NCBI GenBank assembly: GCA_963575655.1
Contig: CAUYTY010000166.1
Location: forward strand, 1-43,318
DNA from: Gammaproteobacteria bacterium
GTDB taxonomy: Bacteria > Pseudomonadota > Gammaproteobacteria > CAIRSR01
DNA: 43,318 nt
Direction of reading: 5' to 3'
The notes beneath the pieces are model-generated. The model was not told where the DNA came from. It made no database searches and worked only from the letters and a program-made list of their open reading frames with translations. The position numbers were made by a program, and so were the translations under genes. Below, piece after piece: positions 1 to 7,530 of the stretch. Every line of letters starts with the position of its first letter. Position 1 is the stretch's first letter.

Positions 1-92
1 CAATCTTGAGTAACGGATTGAAAAATATAAGAAAAGTTATTTAGGGGCAAGTCTAATACAAGGCCGCACCCATTAAGAGCAAGAGCGCTATT

Positions 93-1052
93 GTGGCTCA
101 AGGGACGCAAACCATTGGTGCGATTAGCTTTACACCTTCTACCTTGGTTACCGGTGGTACCACAACTGCCAGTGCCACGGCGACTTCTGGTCTTTCGGTG
201 ATTTTCAGTTCGACAACCCCTGCCATCTGTACTACCGGCGGTACCGACGGTAGTGTTGTGACGGCGGTGGCCGCTGGCAATTGTACGGTGGCTGCTAGTC
301 AAGTAGGTGATCTCAATTGGAAGCCTGCTACTCAGGTGACCCAAGGAATTACTATTGCGCAGTCCTATTCCTTTGAGCCGGAGATGCTGTCGATCCCTGC
401 GGGGAGTTTCCGAATGGGGAGCGCGTCGAATGTTAATGGTAATGAACGGCCACATCAGGTGACCGTGGCGGCATTTGGGATAAGTAAATTCGAGATAACT
501 TTTGATGAATACGATTATTTTGCCAATGCCACCAGTCGAAGAATGCCGAATGACCAAGGTTGGGGGAGAGGCAGTCGGCCGGTGGTTGATGTGAATTGGA
601 ATGATGCAACCGCCTATGCCCAGTGGCTGAGCACGCAAACCGGTAGGAGCTATCGCCTGCCAACCGAGGCCGAGTGGGAATATGCCGCGCGAGCGGGGAC
701 GACGAGGGAACATTGGTGGGGAGATTCGCTGGAGAGCAACCGGGCGAATTGCGACAACGGATACTGTGGCGATGCGTGGCAATATACTGCACCGGTAGGT
801 TCCTTTGCGGCCAATCCGTGGGGGTTATACGACACGGTGGGCAATGTATGGGAGTGGACTTGCTCGGCCTACGACAGTTCGTACAGCGGAGGTGAGAAGG
901 TTTGTCAGACAACAGGTGATGCCGATCGGGTGATTCGCGGCGGTAGCTGGGGCAGCGGTGCCAGCAACGCCCGCGTAGCTCTCCGCGACAGCTATGCGCC
1001 CGGCAGCCGCGGCAGCAATGTCGGTTTTCGCCTGGTCAGAACTCCTTTTTAG
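93..1052 (+). CDS. SUMF1 (formylglycine-generating-enzyme fold) domain protein, N-terminus missing
   Basis: Residues about 1-88 are a Thr/Ser/Gly-rich Ig-like surface repeat (FSSTTPAICTT, VAAGNCTVAASQ), of the type found in tandem in secreted bacterial proteins. Residues about 95-319 are a SUMF1/FGE-fold domain with PAGSFRMGS, RLPTEAEWEYAARAG, GLYDTVGNVWEW, RVIRGGSWGS and VGFRLVR. The segment after RGGSW has no cysteine, so the catalytic Cys pair of true formylglycine-generating enzymes is absent, and sulfatase activation is unlikely. The reading frame is open back to 57 but is closed by TAA at 54-56. The GTG at 93 gives no signal peptide, although the Ig-like repeat implies an exported protein. 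I therefore infer a 5'-truncated or frameshifted gene. A strong hairpin follows the stop. The product's role is unknown. Confidence 0.8.
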   Translation: MAQGTQTIGAISFTPSTLVTGGTTTASATATSGLSVIFSSTTPAICTTGGTDGSVVTAVAAGNCTVAASQVGDLNWKPATQVTQGITIAQSYSFEPEMLSIPAGSFRMGSASNVNGNERPHQVTVAAFGISKFEITFDEYDYFANATSRRMPNDQGWGRGSRPVVDVNWNDATAYAQWLSTQTGRSYRLPTEAEWEYAARAGTTREHWWGDSLESNRANCDNGYCGDAWQYTAPVGSFAANPWGLYDTVGNVWEWTCSAYDSSYSGGEKVCQTTGDADRVIRGGSWGSGASNARVALRDSYAPGSRGSNVGFRLVRTPF

Positions 1053-1120
1053 CTTTTGGCTTTTATCCTTTTTACCTTTTTCAGGTTGTTGTTGTTGATT
1101 TTTCTGTTGATTTTGCACTG

Positions 1121-1150
1121 AAGGCCGTTACCTCTTGGGGTAGCGGCCTT
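1121..1150 (+). terminator. Probable rho-independent terminator after the SUMF1 gene
   Basis: A 12-bp stem (AAGGCCGTTACC paired with GGTAGCGGCCTT, one G-T pair) closes a 6-nt loop and is followed by TGGTTTTGG. It lies 69 nt after the stop of the SUMF1 gene. The T tract is short and interrupted, so efficiency is uncertain. Confidence 0.6.
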
Positions 1151-1179
1151 TGGTTTTGGGGGGTAGGGGGTTGATTTTC

Positions 1180-1196
1180 CCGCGCGCAGCGCGCGG
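1180..1196. repeat. GC palindrome CCGCGCGC-A-GCGCGCGG
   Basis: A perfect 8-bp inverted repeat around a single central A. It lies in the non-coding stretch between the SUMF1 gene and the TGTCTGACA array. No function can be assigned. Confidence 0.6.
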
Positions 1197-1229
1197 CGTG
1201 CATTTTTTGTGGTTATTGATAGTGATGGG

Positions 1230-1315
1230 TGTCTGACAATTGTCAGACATCTGTCTGACAAATACCGGGCGGAACAATTGTTTTGTCAGACAGGGTTGAG
1301 GTCTGGTGTCTGACA
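1230..1315. promoter_or_regulatory. Array of five alternating TGTCTGACA / TGTCAGACA words
   Basis: The 9-mer TGTCTGACA or its reverse complement occurs at 1230-1238 (+), 1241-1249 (-), 1252-1260 (+), 1284-1292 (-) and 1307-1315 (+). The first two copies form a 20-bp perfect palindrome (1230-1249). Copies three and four are the arms of a larger inverted repeat (1251-1262 with 1282-1293). Start-to-start spacings are 11, 11, 32 and 23 nt, close to whole helical turns. No gene overlaps. The array could be a protein-binding site or the remnant of a palindromic element. Confidence 0.5.
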
Positions 1316-1336
1316 GATGGGGTGATGGCGGATCAC

Positions 1337-1459
1337 TTACATCGTTCCCACGCTCCGCGTCACTGCCATTAAGTTAAGGGAATCTCTCCTAAAACAAATA
1401 GTTACATCGTTCCCACGCTCCGCGTGGGAATGCATCCCGCGACGCTCCTGCGTCGCGTA
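1337..1459 (+). repeat. 123-bp direct repeat, copy 1 (truncated REP + linker + full REP)
   Basis: The repeat consists of a truncated REP (1337-1360), the linker beginning CACTGCCATTAAGTTAAGG, and a complete two-hairpin REP (1402-1459). The REP hairpins are TTCCCACG/CGTGGGAA and CGCGACGC-TCCT-GCGTCGCG. The same 123 bp recur at 1884-2006 without a difference that I can see. Confidence 0.85.
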
Positions 1460-1489
1460 GCCCCTGTTGGCGCTACCAGGATTCAGTCC

Positions 1490-1883
1490 ATGGGTAGAAG
1501 TCGTTACATCATTACCGAGCCAGCCCAACCACATTTTCTCACTTGCACGGTACTGGAGTGGTTGCCCATATTCACTCGCCCGGATGCCGTTCAAATCCTG
1601 TTCGACACCTGGGACTATCAGCGACGAAATAATGGATTACGCCTATATGGCTACGTGGTGTTGGAAAATCATTTACACTTCGTCGCTCAAGCGCCATGTC
1701 TGGATCACTGTGTGGCCTCGTTTAAATCCTGGACCGCGACACGGCTTATCGAGCTATTGCGGCAACATCAAGTAGAGAGAATTTTGGCACGTTTGAGTTT
1801 CGCCAAGCGGGCGCATAAGACAGATCGGCAATATCAATTTTGGCAAGAGGGATCGCACACGGAAATGATCTTGAGCGAGGAAA
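1490..1883 (+). pseudogene. 3'-truncated copy of REP-associated tyrosine transposase (RAYT)
   Basis: This fragment begins with the same ATG as the intact copy at 2359 and matches it to the sequence encoding MILSEE. There it is cut off by the second 123-bp repeat, so the frame runs into repeat sequence. The duplicated block is 1395-1883 against 2264-2752. I see two base differences, near 1821 and 1858, so the duplication is recent. The HxH motif (ENHLHF) is present, but the catalytic Tyr region (YIHLNPVKRG) is lost. The product should be inactive as a nuclease. Confidence 0.85.
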
Positions 1884-2006
1884 TTACATCGTTCCCACGC
1901 TCCGCGTCACTGCCATTAAGTTAAGGGAATCTCTCCTAAAACAAATAGTTACATCGTTCCCACGCTCCGCGTGGGAATGCATCCCGCGACGCTCCTGCGT
2001 CGCGTA
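1884..2006 (+). repeat. 123-bp direct repeat, copy 2
   Basis: This copy is identical to 1337-1459. Its left edge is the breakpoint that truncates the upstream RAYT copy, which suggests that copies recombined or that a REP unit inserted into the gene. The full REP lies at 1949-2006. Confidence 0.85.
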
Positions 2007-2096
2007 TTGGTGGGGATCACGAACAAGCCGGAAGTCATCGCGCTATATGACCGTATGGAACGCAATCACCACAATGGATGTACCGTGTTTCGAGAC

Positions 2097-2153
2097 ACGC
2101 GACGTGGGAGCGTCGCGGGATGCGTTCCCACGTGGAGCGTGGGAACGATGTAA
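2097..2153 (-). repeat. REP palindrome, inverted diverged copy
   Basis: This is a variant of the REP in inverted orientation (GCGACGTGGGAGCGTCGC then TTCCCACGTGGAGCGTGGGAA). With the forward REP at 1949-2006 it brackets about 90 bp of unrecognised sequence (2007-2096), which could be a short gene fragment. Open frames here that begin MGMHPATLLRR are only REP sequence read as protein. Confidence 0.7.
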
Positions 2154-2192
2154 GTCGGGCCACCAGTGTAAAGCTGTGAGGATGAGGTTTAG

Positions 2193-2235
2193 ACACGCCA
2201 ACGGCGTGTCGGTATATCAGCCCAGGGCAACGCCC
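2193..2235. repeat. Second palindromic repeat family (GACACGCC/GGCGTGTC and GGGC/GCCC hairpins)
   Basis: GACACGCC-AAC-GGCGTGTC (2193-2211) is followed by GGGC-AAC-GCCC (2225-2235). It is cut off at the right by the CACTGCCATTAAGTTAAGG linker seen beside the other REPs. It appears to be a different short interspersed palindrome, truncated by the later REP insertions. Confidence 0.6.
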
Positions 2236-2270
2236 TCACTGCCATTAAGTTAAGGAGATCTATCAAATAG

Positions 2271-2328
2271 TTACATCGTTCCCACGCTCCGCGTGGGAAT
2301 GCATCCCGCGACGCTCCTGCGTCGCGTA
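2271..2328 (+). repeat. REP palindrome, left flank of intact RAYT
   Basis: Two consecutive hairpins (TTCCCACG/CGTGGGAA; CGCGACGC/GCGTCGCG) are joined by TGCATCC. This is the same unit as 1402-1459 and 1949-2006. Confidence 0.85.
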
Positions 2329-2358
2329 GCCCCTGTTGGCGCTACCAGGATTCAGTCC

Positions 2359-2892
2359 ATGGGTAGAAGTCGTTACATCATTACCGAGCCAGCCCAACCA
2401 CATTTTCTCACTTGCACGGTACTGGAGTGGTTGCCCATATTCACTCGCCCGGATGCCGTTCAAATCCTGTTCGACACCTGGGACTATCAGCGACGAAATA
2501 ATGGATTACGCCTATATGGCTACGTGGTGTTGGAAAATCATTTACACTTCGTCGCTCAAGCGCCATGTCTGGATCACTGTGTGGCCTCGTTTAAATCCTG
2601 GACCGCGACACGGCTTATCGAGCTATTGCGGCAACATCAAGTAGAGAGAATTTTGGCACGTTTGAGTTTCGCCAAGCGGGCGCATAAGACGGATCGGCAA
2701 TATCAATTTTGGCAAGAGGGATCGCACGCGGAAATGATCTTGAGCGAGGAAATGATGCGAGAGAAATTGGAATATATCCATCTTAACCCAGTTAAACGTG
2801 GTTACGTGGATTGCCCGGAACATTGGCGTTATTCCAGTGCGAGGAACTACCGGGGAGAGATAGGATTGGTGGAAATTGACCGATGGTTTTGA
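2359..2892 (+). CDS. REP-associated tyrosine transposase (RAYT, Y1 family), intact
   Basis: The product has 177 residues, a usual length for RAYTs. It contains the HxH metal-binding motif in ENHLHFVAQ (about residues 61-69) and the catalytic Tyr in EYIHLNPVKRGYV near residue 140, followed by the WRYSSA motif. RAYTs are single-strand endonucleases that bind and nick REP hairpins. They can mobilise REPs or be maintained as a host-resident function. The ATG at 2359 is chosen because similarity to the family starts there. The frame is open further back to a GTG at 2293 inside the left REP, so a 22-residue REP-encoded extension is formally possible. A near-identical truncated copy lies at 1490-1883. 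Confidence 0.88.
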   Translation: MGRSRYIITEPAQPHFLTCTVLEWLPIFTRPDAVQILFDTWDYQRRNNGLRLYGYVVLENHLHFVAQAPCLDHCVASFKSWTATRLIELLRQHQVERILARLSFAKRAHKTDRQYQFWQEGSHAEMILSEEMMREKLEYIHLNPVKRGYVDCPEHWRYSSARNYRGEIGLVEIDRWF

Positions 2893-2900
2893 GTCTACGA

Positions 2901-2955
2901 TACGCGACGCAGGAGCGTCGCGGGATGCATTCCCACGCGGAGCGTGGGAACGATG
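2901..2955 (-). repeat. REP palindrome, right flank of RAYT (inverted)
   Basis: This is the exact reverse complement of most of the left REP (2271-2328). It starts 9 nt after the RAYT stop and could also act as its transcription terminator. Confidence 0.85.
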
Positions 2956-2964
2956 AATCAGTGG

Positions 2965-3231
2965 GAGCGTTGGGGATGCGGCGTCGAATTGAAATTCCCG
3001 ATCTGTAAATTGATCGATTATCAGAAACGGTGGGCGGAATTGGAGATGAGTTCCAACACTTTCGCTCTAGTGGTCATGGCGCAGTTGAAAGTGTTACGAA
3101 TCCTGTTCGCGGATCAGATTGACGAAATTTTTGGCACTCATTCTCGTCAACCTGTTCCGAATTTCTTGTGGGTATCCGATAATGAGGGCAACGGGTCACC
3201 TCATAATTTCGACGAAGAGCTGGGTGCGTGA
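2965..3231 (+). pseudogene. Remnant of an Rpn/DUF4351-like (PD-(D/E)XK transposase-like) gene
   Basis: The peptide KFPICKLIDYQKRWAELEMS, followed by NTFALVVMAQLK, matches from memory the conserved middle of the Rpn/YhgA-like family (typical form VVKLLDYRxRWxELExSxNPFAVVVMAHLK). The N-terminal nuclease region is absent. After VMAQLK the sequence (VLRILFADQIDEIFG onward) no longer resembles the family. The REP unit at 2901-2955 lies directly upstream, so I infer a gene truncated by REP/RAYT insertion and then frameshifted. The family assignment is tentative. From 3232 to 3307 I see nothing. Confidence 0.45.
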
Positions 3232-3307
3232 GGGGTCAGCAATAGGGGACAGACCACGTTTCTTGTAACTTGACGAATACACCCCATGCGCCGGACGCCC
3301 TCACCAT

Positions 3308-3973
3308 CTAGTTTAGATAAAAGAACTCCACCTGGAATCCTGCAATCTCGATGAGATCGCGATTTTCCAGGAGATGATTGTCATCGGTGAGAGGCAGGTC
3401 GTTGACCAATACCGCCTCCTTGCATTCCGTAGCGGTGACGACATAACCATCGGAGGTTCTAGTAATAACCGCGCTGGCTTTTCCGGGGCGACCCAGCCGG
3501 GTTCGGAGATGTTCTAGCGGCAATTCGGTACCACGGCGCGATCCGTTAAGGACTCGGATAGAGGCGGGTGGTAGGTGTCCCGTGGAGGCCAAGGAGAGCC
3601 CGGAGATGGAGGCATCTCCTGCTGAGACTCGTACCGAGGTGTCTCCCATGGAAGGGATAGAGGGATCGCCCGAAGCAGGGGGGGGAGTCGAGATGCTGTA
3701 GAGAAGTTCGTGCTTACCAATCCGTACCACGTCGCCCGGGCAAAGCAGGTGGTGTTGAATGGGGGCTTCATTGACGAAGGTACCGTTGGTGCTTCCTAGA
3801 TCCTCAAGGATATACCCTTCGTCAGTGCGGTATATTTGGGCATGGTAGCCACTCACCGCCAGATTATCGATATGGAGGTCGTTGTTCGGGCGTCGCCCAA
3901 TCGTTAGACGCTCGCGGTCTAACGGATAGATTCCGACGGTACGTCCAACAAAGGTCAGGGTAAGCTGAATCAT
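3308..3973 (-). CDS. FHA domain protein with a second degenerate FHA-like domain
   Basis: Residues about 5-90 form a forkhead-associated domain, a phosphothreonine-peptide binder, with LTIGRRPNNDLHI, SGYHAQI and LEDLGSTNGTFVN. A Pro/Ser/Gly-rich linker (about 95-135) leads to a second domain with FHA-like spacing (TRLGRPGKAS, VLVNDLPL, LLENRDLIEIAGFQVEFF). The second domain lacks the Gly-Arg/Ser-His binding set, so it is probably non-binding. The gene is the third of a tight operon: it starts 19 nt after the PP2C stop, with an AGAGGTAGG ribosome site. Its natural partners are the Ser/Thr kinase and phosphatase upstream. It probably reads out the kinase's phosphorylation state. Confidence 0.88.
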   Translation of the reverse strand: MIQLTLTFVGRTVGIYPLDRERLTIGRRPNNDLHIDNLAVSGYHAQIYRTDEGYILEDLGSTNGTFVNEAPIQHHLLCPGDVVRIGKHELLYSISTPPPASGDPSIPSMGDTSVRVSAGDASISGLSLASTGHLPPASIRVLNGSRRGTELPLEHLRTRLGRPGKASAVITRTSDGYVVTATECKEAVLVNDLPLTDDNHLLENRDLIEIAGFQVEFFYLN

Positions 3974-3992
3974 GACCTACCTCTGCGGTGTC

Positions 3993-4811
3993 TCATTTTA
4001 CCCAGCCTTGAAGTCGGGCGCGCCAGGTACGTCCGCCCTCCGGCCGGAGCCGGGCTAAGACTACCGAAACATTGTCACGCCCGCCCTGGCTATTGGCCAT
4101 CTCCACGAGGTGGGAAGCCGCTTGTTCCAGATCACCCGAAAGGGTTTTTAACACCAAGGCAATATCGTCGTCCGTCACCATATCAGTCAATCCATCGGAA
4201 CACAGCAGAAAGATATCTGCTGGATCTACCTGTTCCTCTGAGACTTCAACCCGTATCGTGGCCTCCATCCCTAATGCGCGGGTGACCAGATGGCGGTTGG
4301 GAGAGGTTCGTGCCTGCTCCGGGGTATATAGGCCGTGGTCTATCAACTCCTGGATTAATGAGTGGTCTCGGGTCAGTCGTTCCAGGGTACCACCGCGCAG
4401 ACGGTAGATACGTGAATCGCCAACGTGGGCAATGCTCACCCGATCCGTCCAAAACAGGAGCGACACCACCGTCGTTCCCATTCCGGTGAGATTGCTTTGG
4501 CGCGTACCCGCCTCGTAGATGGCCGCATTGGCATGTTCGATACTGCGACGCAGGAGACGGGTGTGAGGGGTCGGTCCGGTATCGGCAAGGGTGGCATCGA
4601 AGAGCTTGGGAATACCAGCGCGAATCTCCCGCATAAGTAAGTCGGTTGCAATACCGCTCGCCACTTCCCCCGCCTGATAGCCACCCATTCCATCCGCCAG
4701 GATGAGCAGTCCTTGCTCGGCATCCACCGCCACGCTGTCTTCGTTATGCGGACGGACGCGGCCCACGTCACTCAGAAACGCGACTTCCAATATCTCATTA
4801 TGATGGGTCAT
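3993..4811 (-). CDS. PP2C-family protein Ser/Thr phosphatase (Stp/PrpC type)
   Basis: The 272 residues cover a full bacterial PP2C domain: SDVGRVRPHNEDS (metal-binding region), LLILADGMGGYQAGE, GMGTTVV, IAHVGDSRIYRLRGG, LTRDHSLIQ, LLCSDGLTDMV and GGRDNVSVVLARL. All the usual metal-coordinating Asp residues appear present. Such enzymes remove phosphate from Ser/Thr in a Mn/Mg-dependent way and usually oppose a cognate Hanks kinase. The ATG lies 4 nt after the kinase stop codon, which implies coupled translation. It is predicted cytosolic, with no membrane segment. The C-terminus (LRPEGGRTWRARLQGWVK) is basic and outside the domain. Confidence 0.93.
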   Translation of the reverse strand: MTHHNEILEVAFLSDVGRVRPHNEDSVAVDAEQGLLILADGMGGYQAGEVASGIATDLLMREIRAGIPKLFDATLADTGPTPHTRLLRRSIEHANAAIYEAGTRQSNLTGMGTTVVSLLFWTDRVSIAHVGDSRIYRLRGGTLERLTRDHSLIQELIDHGLYTPEQARTSPNRHLVTRALGMEATIRVEVSEEQVDPADIFLLCSDGLTDMVTDDDIALVLKTLSGDLEQAASHLVEMANSQGGRDNVSVVLARLRPEGGRTWRARLQGWVK

Positions 4812-4815
4812 AGGA

Positions 4816-7530
4816 CTACGCCTCCGTACCCCCGCGAGCTAACGTCTCGGCGCAACTGGCGATGTCTTGGGCTAGATCGGTACCGTTCTGATAACGCTTG
4901 GAGGCATCCTTTTCGAGTACCTTGTTGATAATGGTTGAGAGGCATGGGGCCAAATCGGTGCGTAATTCTCGGATGTCGCGGTGGGCCACGTTAGCGATGC
5001 GATACATCAACGTAGCCATGGAATCTGCCGTAAAGGGAAGCTCTCCCGTGAGGAGCTGGTAGAACATCACGCCCAAGGAGAACAGGTCAGAACGACCATC
5101 TACCTTCTGGCCAGAAAGTTGCTCAGGAGACATATACGAGGGTGTGCCCATCACCATACCCGTCTTGGTCTTGCTGGAATCTGTAATCCGGGCGATACCA
5201 AAATCAGTGACCTTGATTGTCCCAGTATCGGGTTCGTACATGATGTTGGCTGGCTTGATGTCACGATGAACCACACTCTGGGCGTGAGCGTAGGCCAGGG
5301 CCTCAGCCACCCGACGCACGAGGTCGAGCACTGTGGCTACGGGCAGTAGTCGGTCTTGGGTGGTATAGCCGGCGAGGTCCTTACCCTTGAGTAGTTCCAT
5401 GGCGATGTAAGCCAGGTCATGCTCCTCTCCTGCGTCGTAGATGGTCACAATGCAGGGATGAGACAACCGTCCCGCCGTCTCCGCCTCGCGGAAGAAGCGT
5501 TGTTTGACCTCAATGAGTTCATTTCCGTCGAACTCCTGGGATAGCGCGATTGTCTTGATCGCCACCACGCGGTTGATCTTCGGGTCACGACCGAGATACA
5601 CCGCACCCATCGCACCACGCCCCAATTCCCGCTCGACCTGATAACGACCTAGCATCGGTTTTTGGGTGCCTTCCTCGGACATTACCAAGGTTCCACCCGG
5701 AGAAGTGGCACGTGCTCCGCCCAGGACCATCGTCTCTTCTAGGTTACGATTGCGACGCAGACGGTCCTGAATATCCCGAAATTTTGGTTCGTAATCAGCC
5801 ATATAAGAGAATACGCTGCCGGCCTTTGCGTACTGACGCTTACGTTCGAAGTCCAGGGCTAGGTTGTAGAGCAGTTCCAGGAGTGCGTTGTCCATCGGAC
5901 TCCGGCGGAACTTCTCGAAGGCCATGTCGAGTTGTCCCTGATTCTGGAAGGCCAGCCCCAGCATTCGGTTACTCTCCGAGGCTGCGGAGTCTGCCGCTTC
6001 CTTGCCCTTCTCGGTGACTAGGTAGCGCTTGGTGGTGAGTAACAGATGCCCGGTGATTAGTAATACCACCGGCACCATAAGGTGCAACCACAAGGCCGGA
6101 CCGGTCATCAGTACGAAATGAGCAACCACCAATCCGATCAACAACAGCGCCGTGGCGATTGCCGCAGTGCCGGCCTTGAGGTGGGGCAAACCAAGGGTCA
6201 GGTACAGCACCAACACCAGCGTGATCAACCACTCTACCCAGTTTGCCCACTCGGGGGTCTTGTAGAAGTGGCTCTGTAGGATCGAAGAGACCTCATGGGC
6301 CAGGATCTGCGCTGACGAGGTCGCCGGTGAGGCTGGGGTGGGATAAGCATCACCTACCCCCTTGGCGGTGGTGCCAATAATGACAATCTTGCCTGCGTAC
6401 TTGGTGGGGGAGATTTTGTTGTTGTAGACATCGAAAAAGGAGTCCACCGGAAAGGCTCCACGCCCATCCTTGTCAGGATAAAAGTGTGGATACATTCGTA
6501 GGTAGGAGTCAGTAGGTAGGTTAAGCCGACCGAGTTGTACCCCTTCCCCCAAACGTAGGCGCATATCTTCGGGTTTGAGATTGAGGTACTTGGCGGCCAG
6601 TACCAATGAAATAGATGGGTAATACTCTCCAAAATAGTCCAAAACGATTGGTTCACTCCGCACAGCTCCATCAACGTCACGGTATACGGTGAGATGGCCG
6701 ATAGCGGTGGCCGCGCCCCCGAATTCTGCAAGAGGCGCTAGGAACTGGACTGCGGACAGCGGCATCAACCCGTTATTGGCTGCATCTACCTCATCGCTCA
6801 CCTTGGTGAGGGCATTGCGCCGCAGGTAGTCGGGTAGAATCCGGTCGGGGCGCCCTTCAGGACGACCGAGGTCAAAACCTATCCCCAACACCACATTGCC
6901 TGCTCGGCGAATGGCCTGCGCCAGATAGCGGTCGAGGTCGAGGCGTCCCTCGGTTTGCGTCAGCAACTCGCGTAGGTGCGTGGCGTCTTCGGGTGCGCGC
7001 ACGAGATAACTGGAGGCGGTTAGGAACGTGGCAAGCTGAGTAAGTACCTGATGCTCCCGTTCCTCTGGGGTGCGGGGCTTAGGTGCGGGGTGCCCGGCGA
7101 GACTCGCCGTGGCTTGATCCAGAAGGTTTTTGAGGGTTACCGCCTCGGCGTGTAGACCGGGCAGGCTAGAGTTGTCGTAGCGTTTGTTCAGTTCATCGCG
7201 GATAGCGACCAATCCTCGATCTACCTGGGGCTCGGTGTAGAACACCGTGTTGCCGATTACTTTTGTACCACCTTTGGAAAGGATATCGAGCAACTTTGCC
7301 TGAACATCTCGGGGCCAAGGCCAGCGGCCCAGATTTGCGATGCTTTGGTCGTCAATGGCGATGATCGCCACCTTGTCACTGGGTACGCGGTCGTTGGCCT
7401 GTACGCCGAGGTCGTAGGCCTTACGCTCTAAGCCCTGCAAAAGGTCTGAATTAGTAGTGACAATCACCAACAAACTGACTGCTATGCCGACAAACCAGTC
7501 CTTCTTCCAAAATGCGGTTTTCAAAGGCAT
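4816..7530 (-). CDS. CHASE2 sensor Ser/Thr protein kinase (Hanks type)
   Basis: The 904 residues run as follows. There is an N-terminal membrane segment (about 12-32). An extracytoplasmic CHASE2 sensor domain follows (about 38-410), with AIIAIDDQSIANLGRWPWPR and GKIVIIGTTAKG. Three membrane helices follow (about 425-505), then a helical TPR-like stretch (about 530-600), then a kinase domain (about 630-890). The kinase has the glycine loop LGRGAMGAVYLG, Lys in VVAIKTIA, HRDIKPANI, DFGIAR and GTPSYMSPEQ, so it should be active. It senses an unknown external signal and phosphorylates Ser/Thr targets. It is first in an operon with the PP2C and FHA genes and diverges from a CHASE2 cyclase. Positions 6717-6767 are identical to 8143-8193 of that cyclase on the other strand. 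In the kinase this peptide (LMPLSAVQFLAPLAEFG) sits in a normal CHASE2 position, so the kinase is the likely source. Confidence 0.93.
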   Translation of the reverse strand: MPLKTAFWKKDWFVGIAVSLLVIVTTNSDLLQGLERKAYDLGVQANDRVPSDKVAIIAIDDQSIANLGRWPWPRDVQAKLLDILSKGGTKVIGNTVFYTEPQVDRGLVAIRDELNKRYDNSSLPGLHAEAVTLKNLLDQATASLAGHPAPKPRTPEEREHQVLTQLATFLTASSYLVRAPEDATHLRELLTQTEGRLDLDRYLAQAIRRAGNVVLGIGFDLGRPEGRPDRILPDYLRRNALTKVSDEVDAANNGLMPLSAVQFLAPLAEFGGAATAIGHLTVYRDVDGAVRSEPIVLDYFGEYYPSISLVLAAKYLNLKPEDMRLRLGEGVQLGRLNLPTDSYLRMYPHFYPDKDGRGAFPVDSFFDVYNNKISPTKYAGKIVIIGTTAKGVGDAYPTPASPATSSAQILAHEVSSILQSHFYKTPEWANWVEWLITLVLVLYLTLGLPHLKAGTAAIATALLLIGLVVAHFVLMTGPALWLHLMVPVVLLITGHLLLTTKRYLVTEKGKEAADSAASESNRMLGLAFQNQGQLDMAFEKFRRSPMDNALLELLYNLALDFERKRQYAKAGSVFSYMADYEPKFRDIQDRLRRNRNLEETMVLGGARATSPGGTLVMSEEGTQKPMLGRYQVERELGRGAMGAVYLGRDPKINRVVAIKTIALSQEFDGNELIEVKQRFFREAETAGRLSHPCIVTIYDAGEEHDLAYIAMELLKGKDLAGYTTQDRLLPVATVLDLVRRVAEALAYAHAQSVVHRDIKPANIMYEPDTGTIKVTDFGIARITDSSKTKTGMVMGTPSYMSPEQLSGQKVDGRSDLFSLGVMFYQLLTGELPFTADSMATLMYRIANVAHRDIRELRTDLAPCLSTIINKVLEKDASKRYQNGTDLAQDIASCAETLARGGTEA
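6717..6767 (-). repeat. 51-nt sequence shared with the divergent cyclase gene (probable donor copy)
   Basis: Read on the minus strand, this stretch is identical to 8143-8193 on the plus strand. The match ends abruptly on both sides. It encodes MPLSAVQFLAPLAEFG in frame in the kinase. Confidence 0.9.

Larger units (their letters stand above)
2271..2955 (+). mobile_element. REP-RAYT-REP unit (transposase gene flanked by inverted REPs)
   Basis: A forward REP (2271-2328) and an inverted REP (2901-2955) flank an intact RAYT gene. This is the usual arrangement of RAYT transposases, which derive from IS200/IS605 Y1 transposases and act on flanking REP hairpins. The left REP belongs to the block duplicated at 1395-1883. 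The right end lies against a degraded gene. Confidence 0.8.

Noticed and set aside
433-912. Long minus-strand frame inside the SUMF1 gene
   Set aside because: It is a shadow of a strongly supported plus-strand gene.
93-1052. A true formylglycine-generating enzyme that activates sulfatases
   Set aside because: No cysteine lies in the catalytic segment, and no sulfatase gene is in the window.
1337-2006. CRISPR-like interpretation of the direct repeats
   Set aside because: There are only two long copies, no uniform spacers and no cas genes. The repeats are REP units.
1840-2253. Open frames across the REP region that begin MGMHPATLLRR or similar
   Set aside because: They are translations of REP palindromes and RAYT debris, not a conserved protein.
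3308-7530. A type VI secretion post-translational control set (kinase/phosphatase/FHA)
   Set aside because: No T6SS structural gene is nearby, and the kinase has a CHASE2 sensor, so the link is unsupported.
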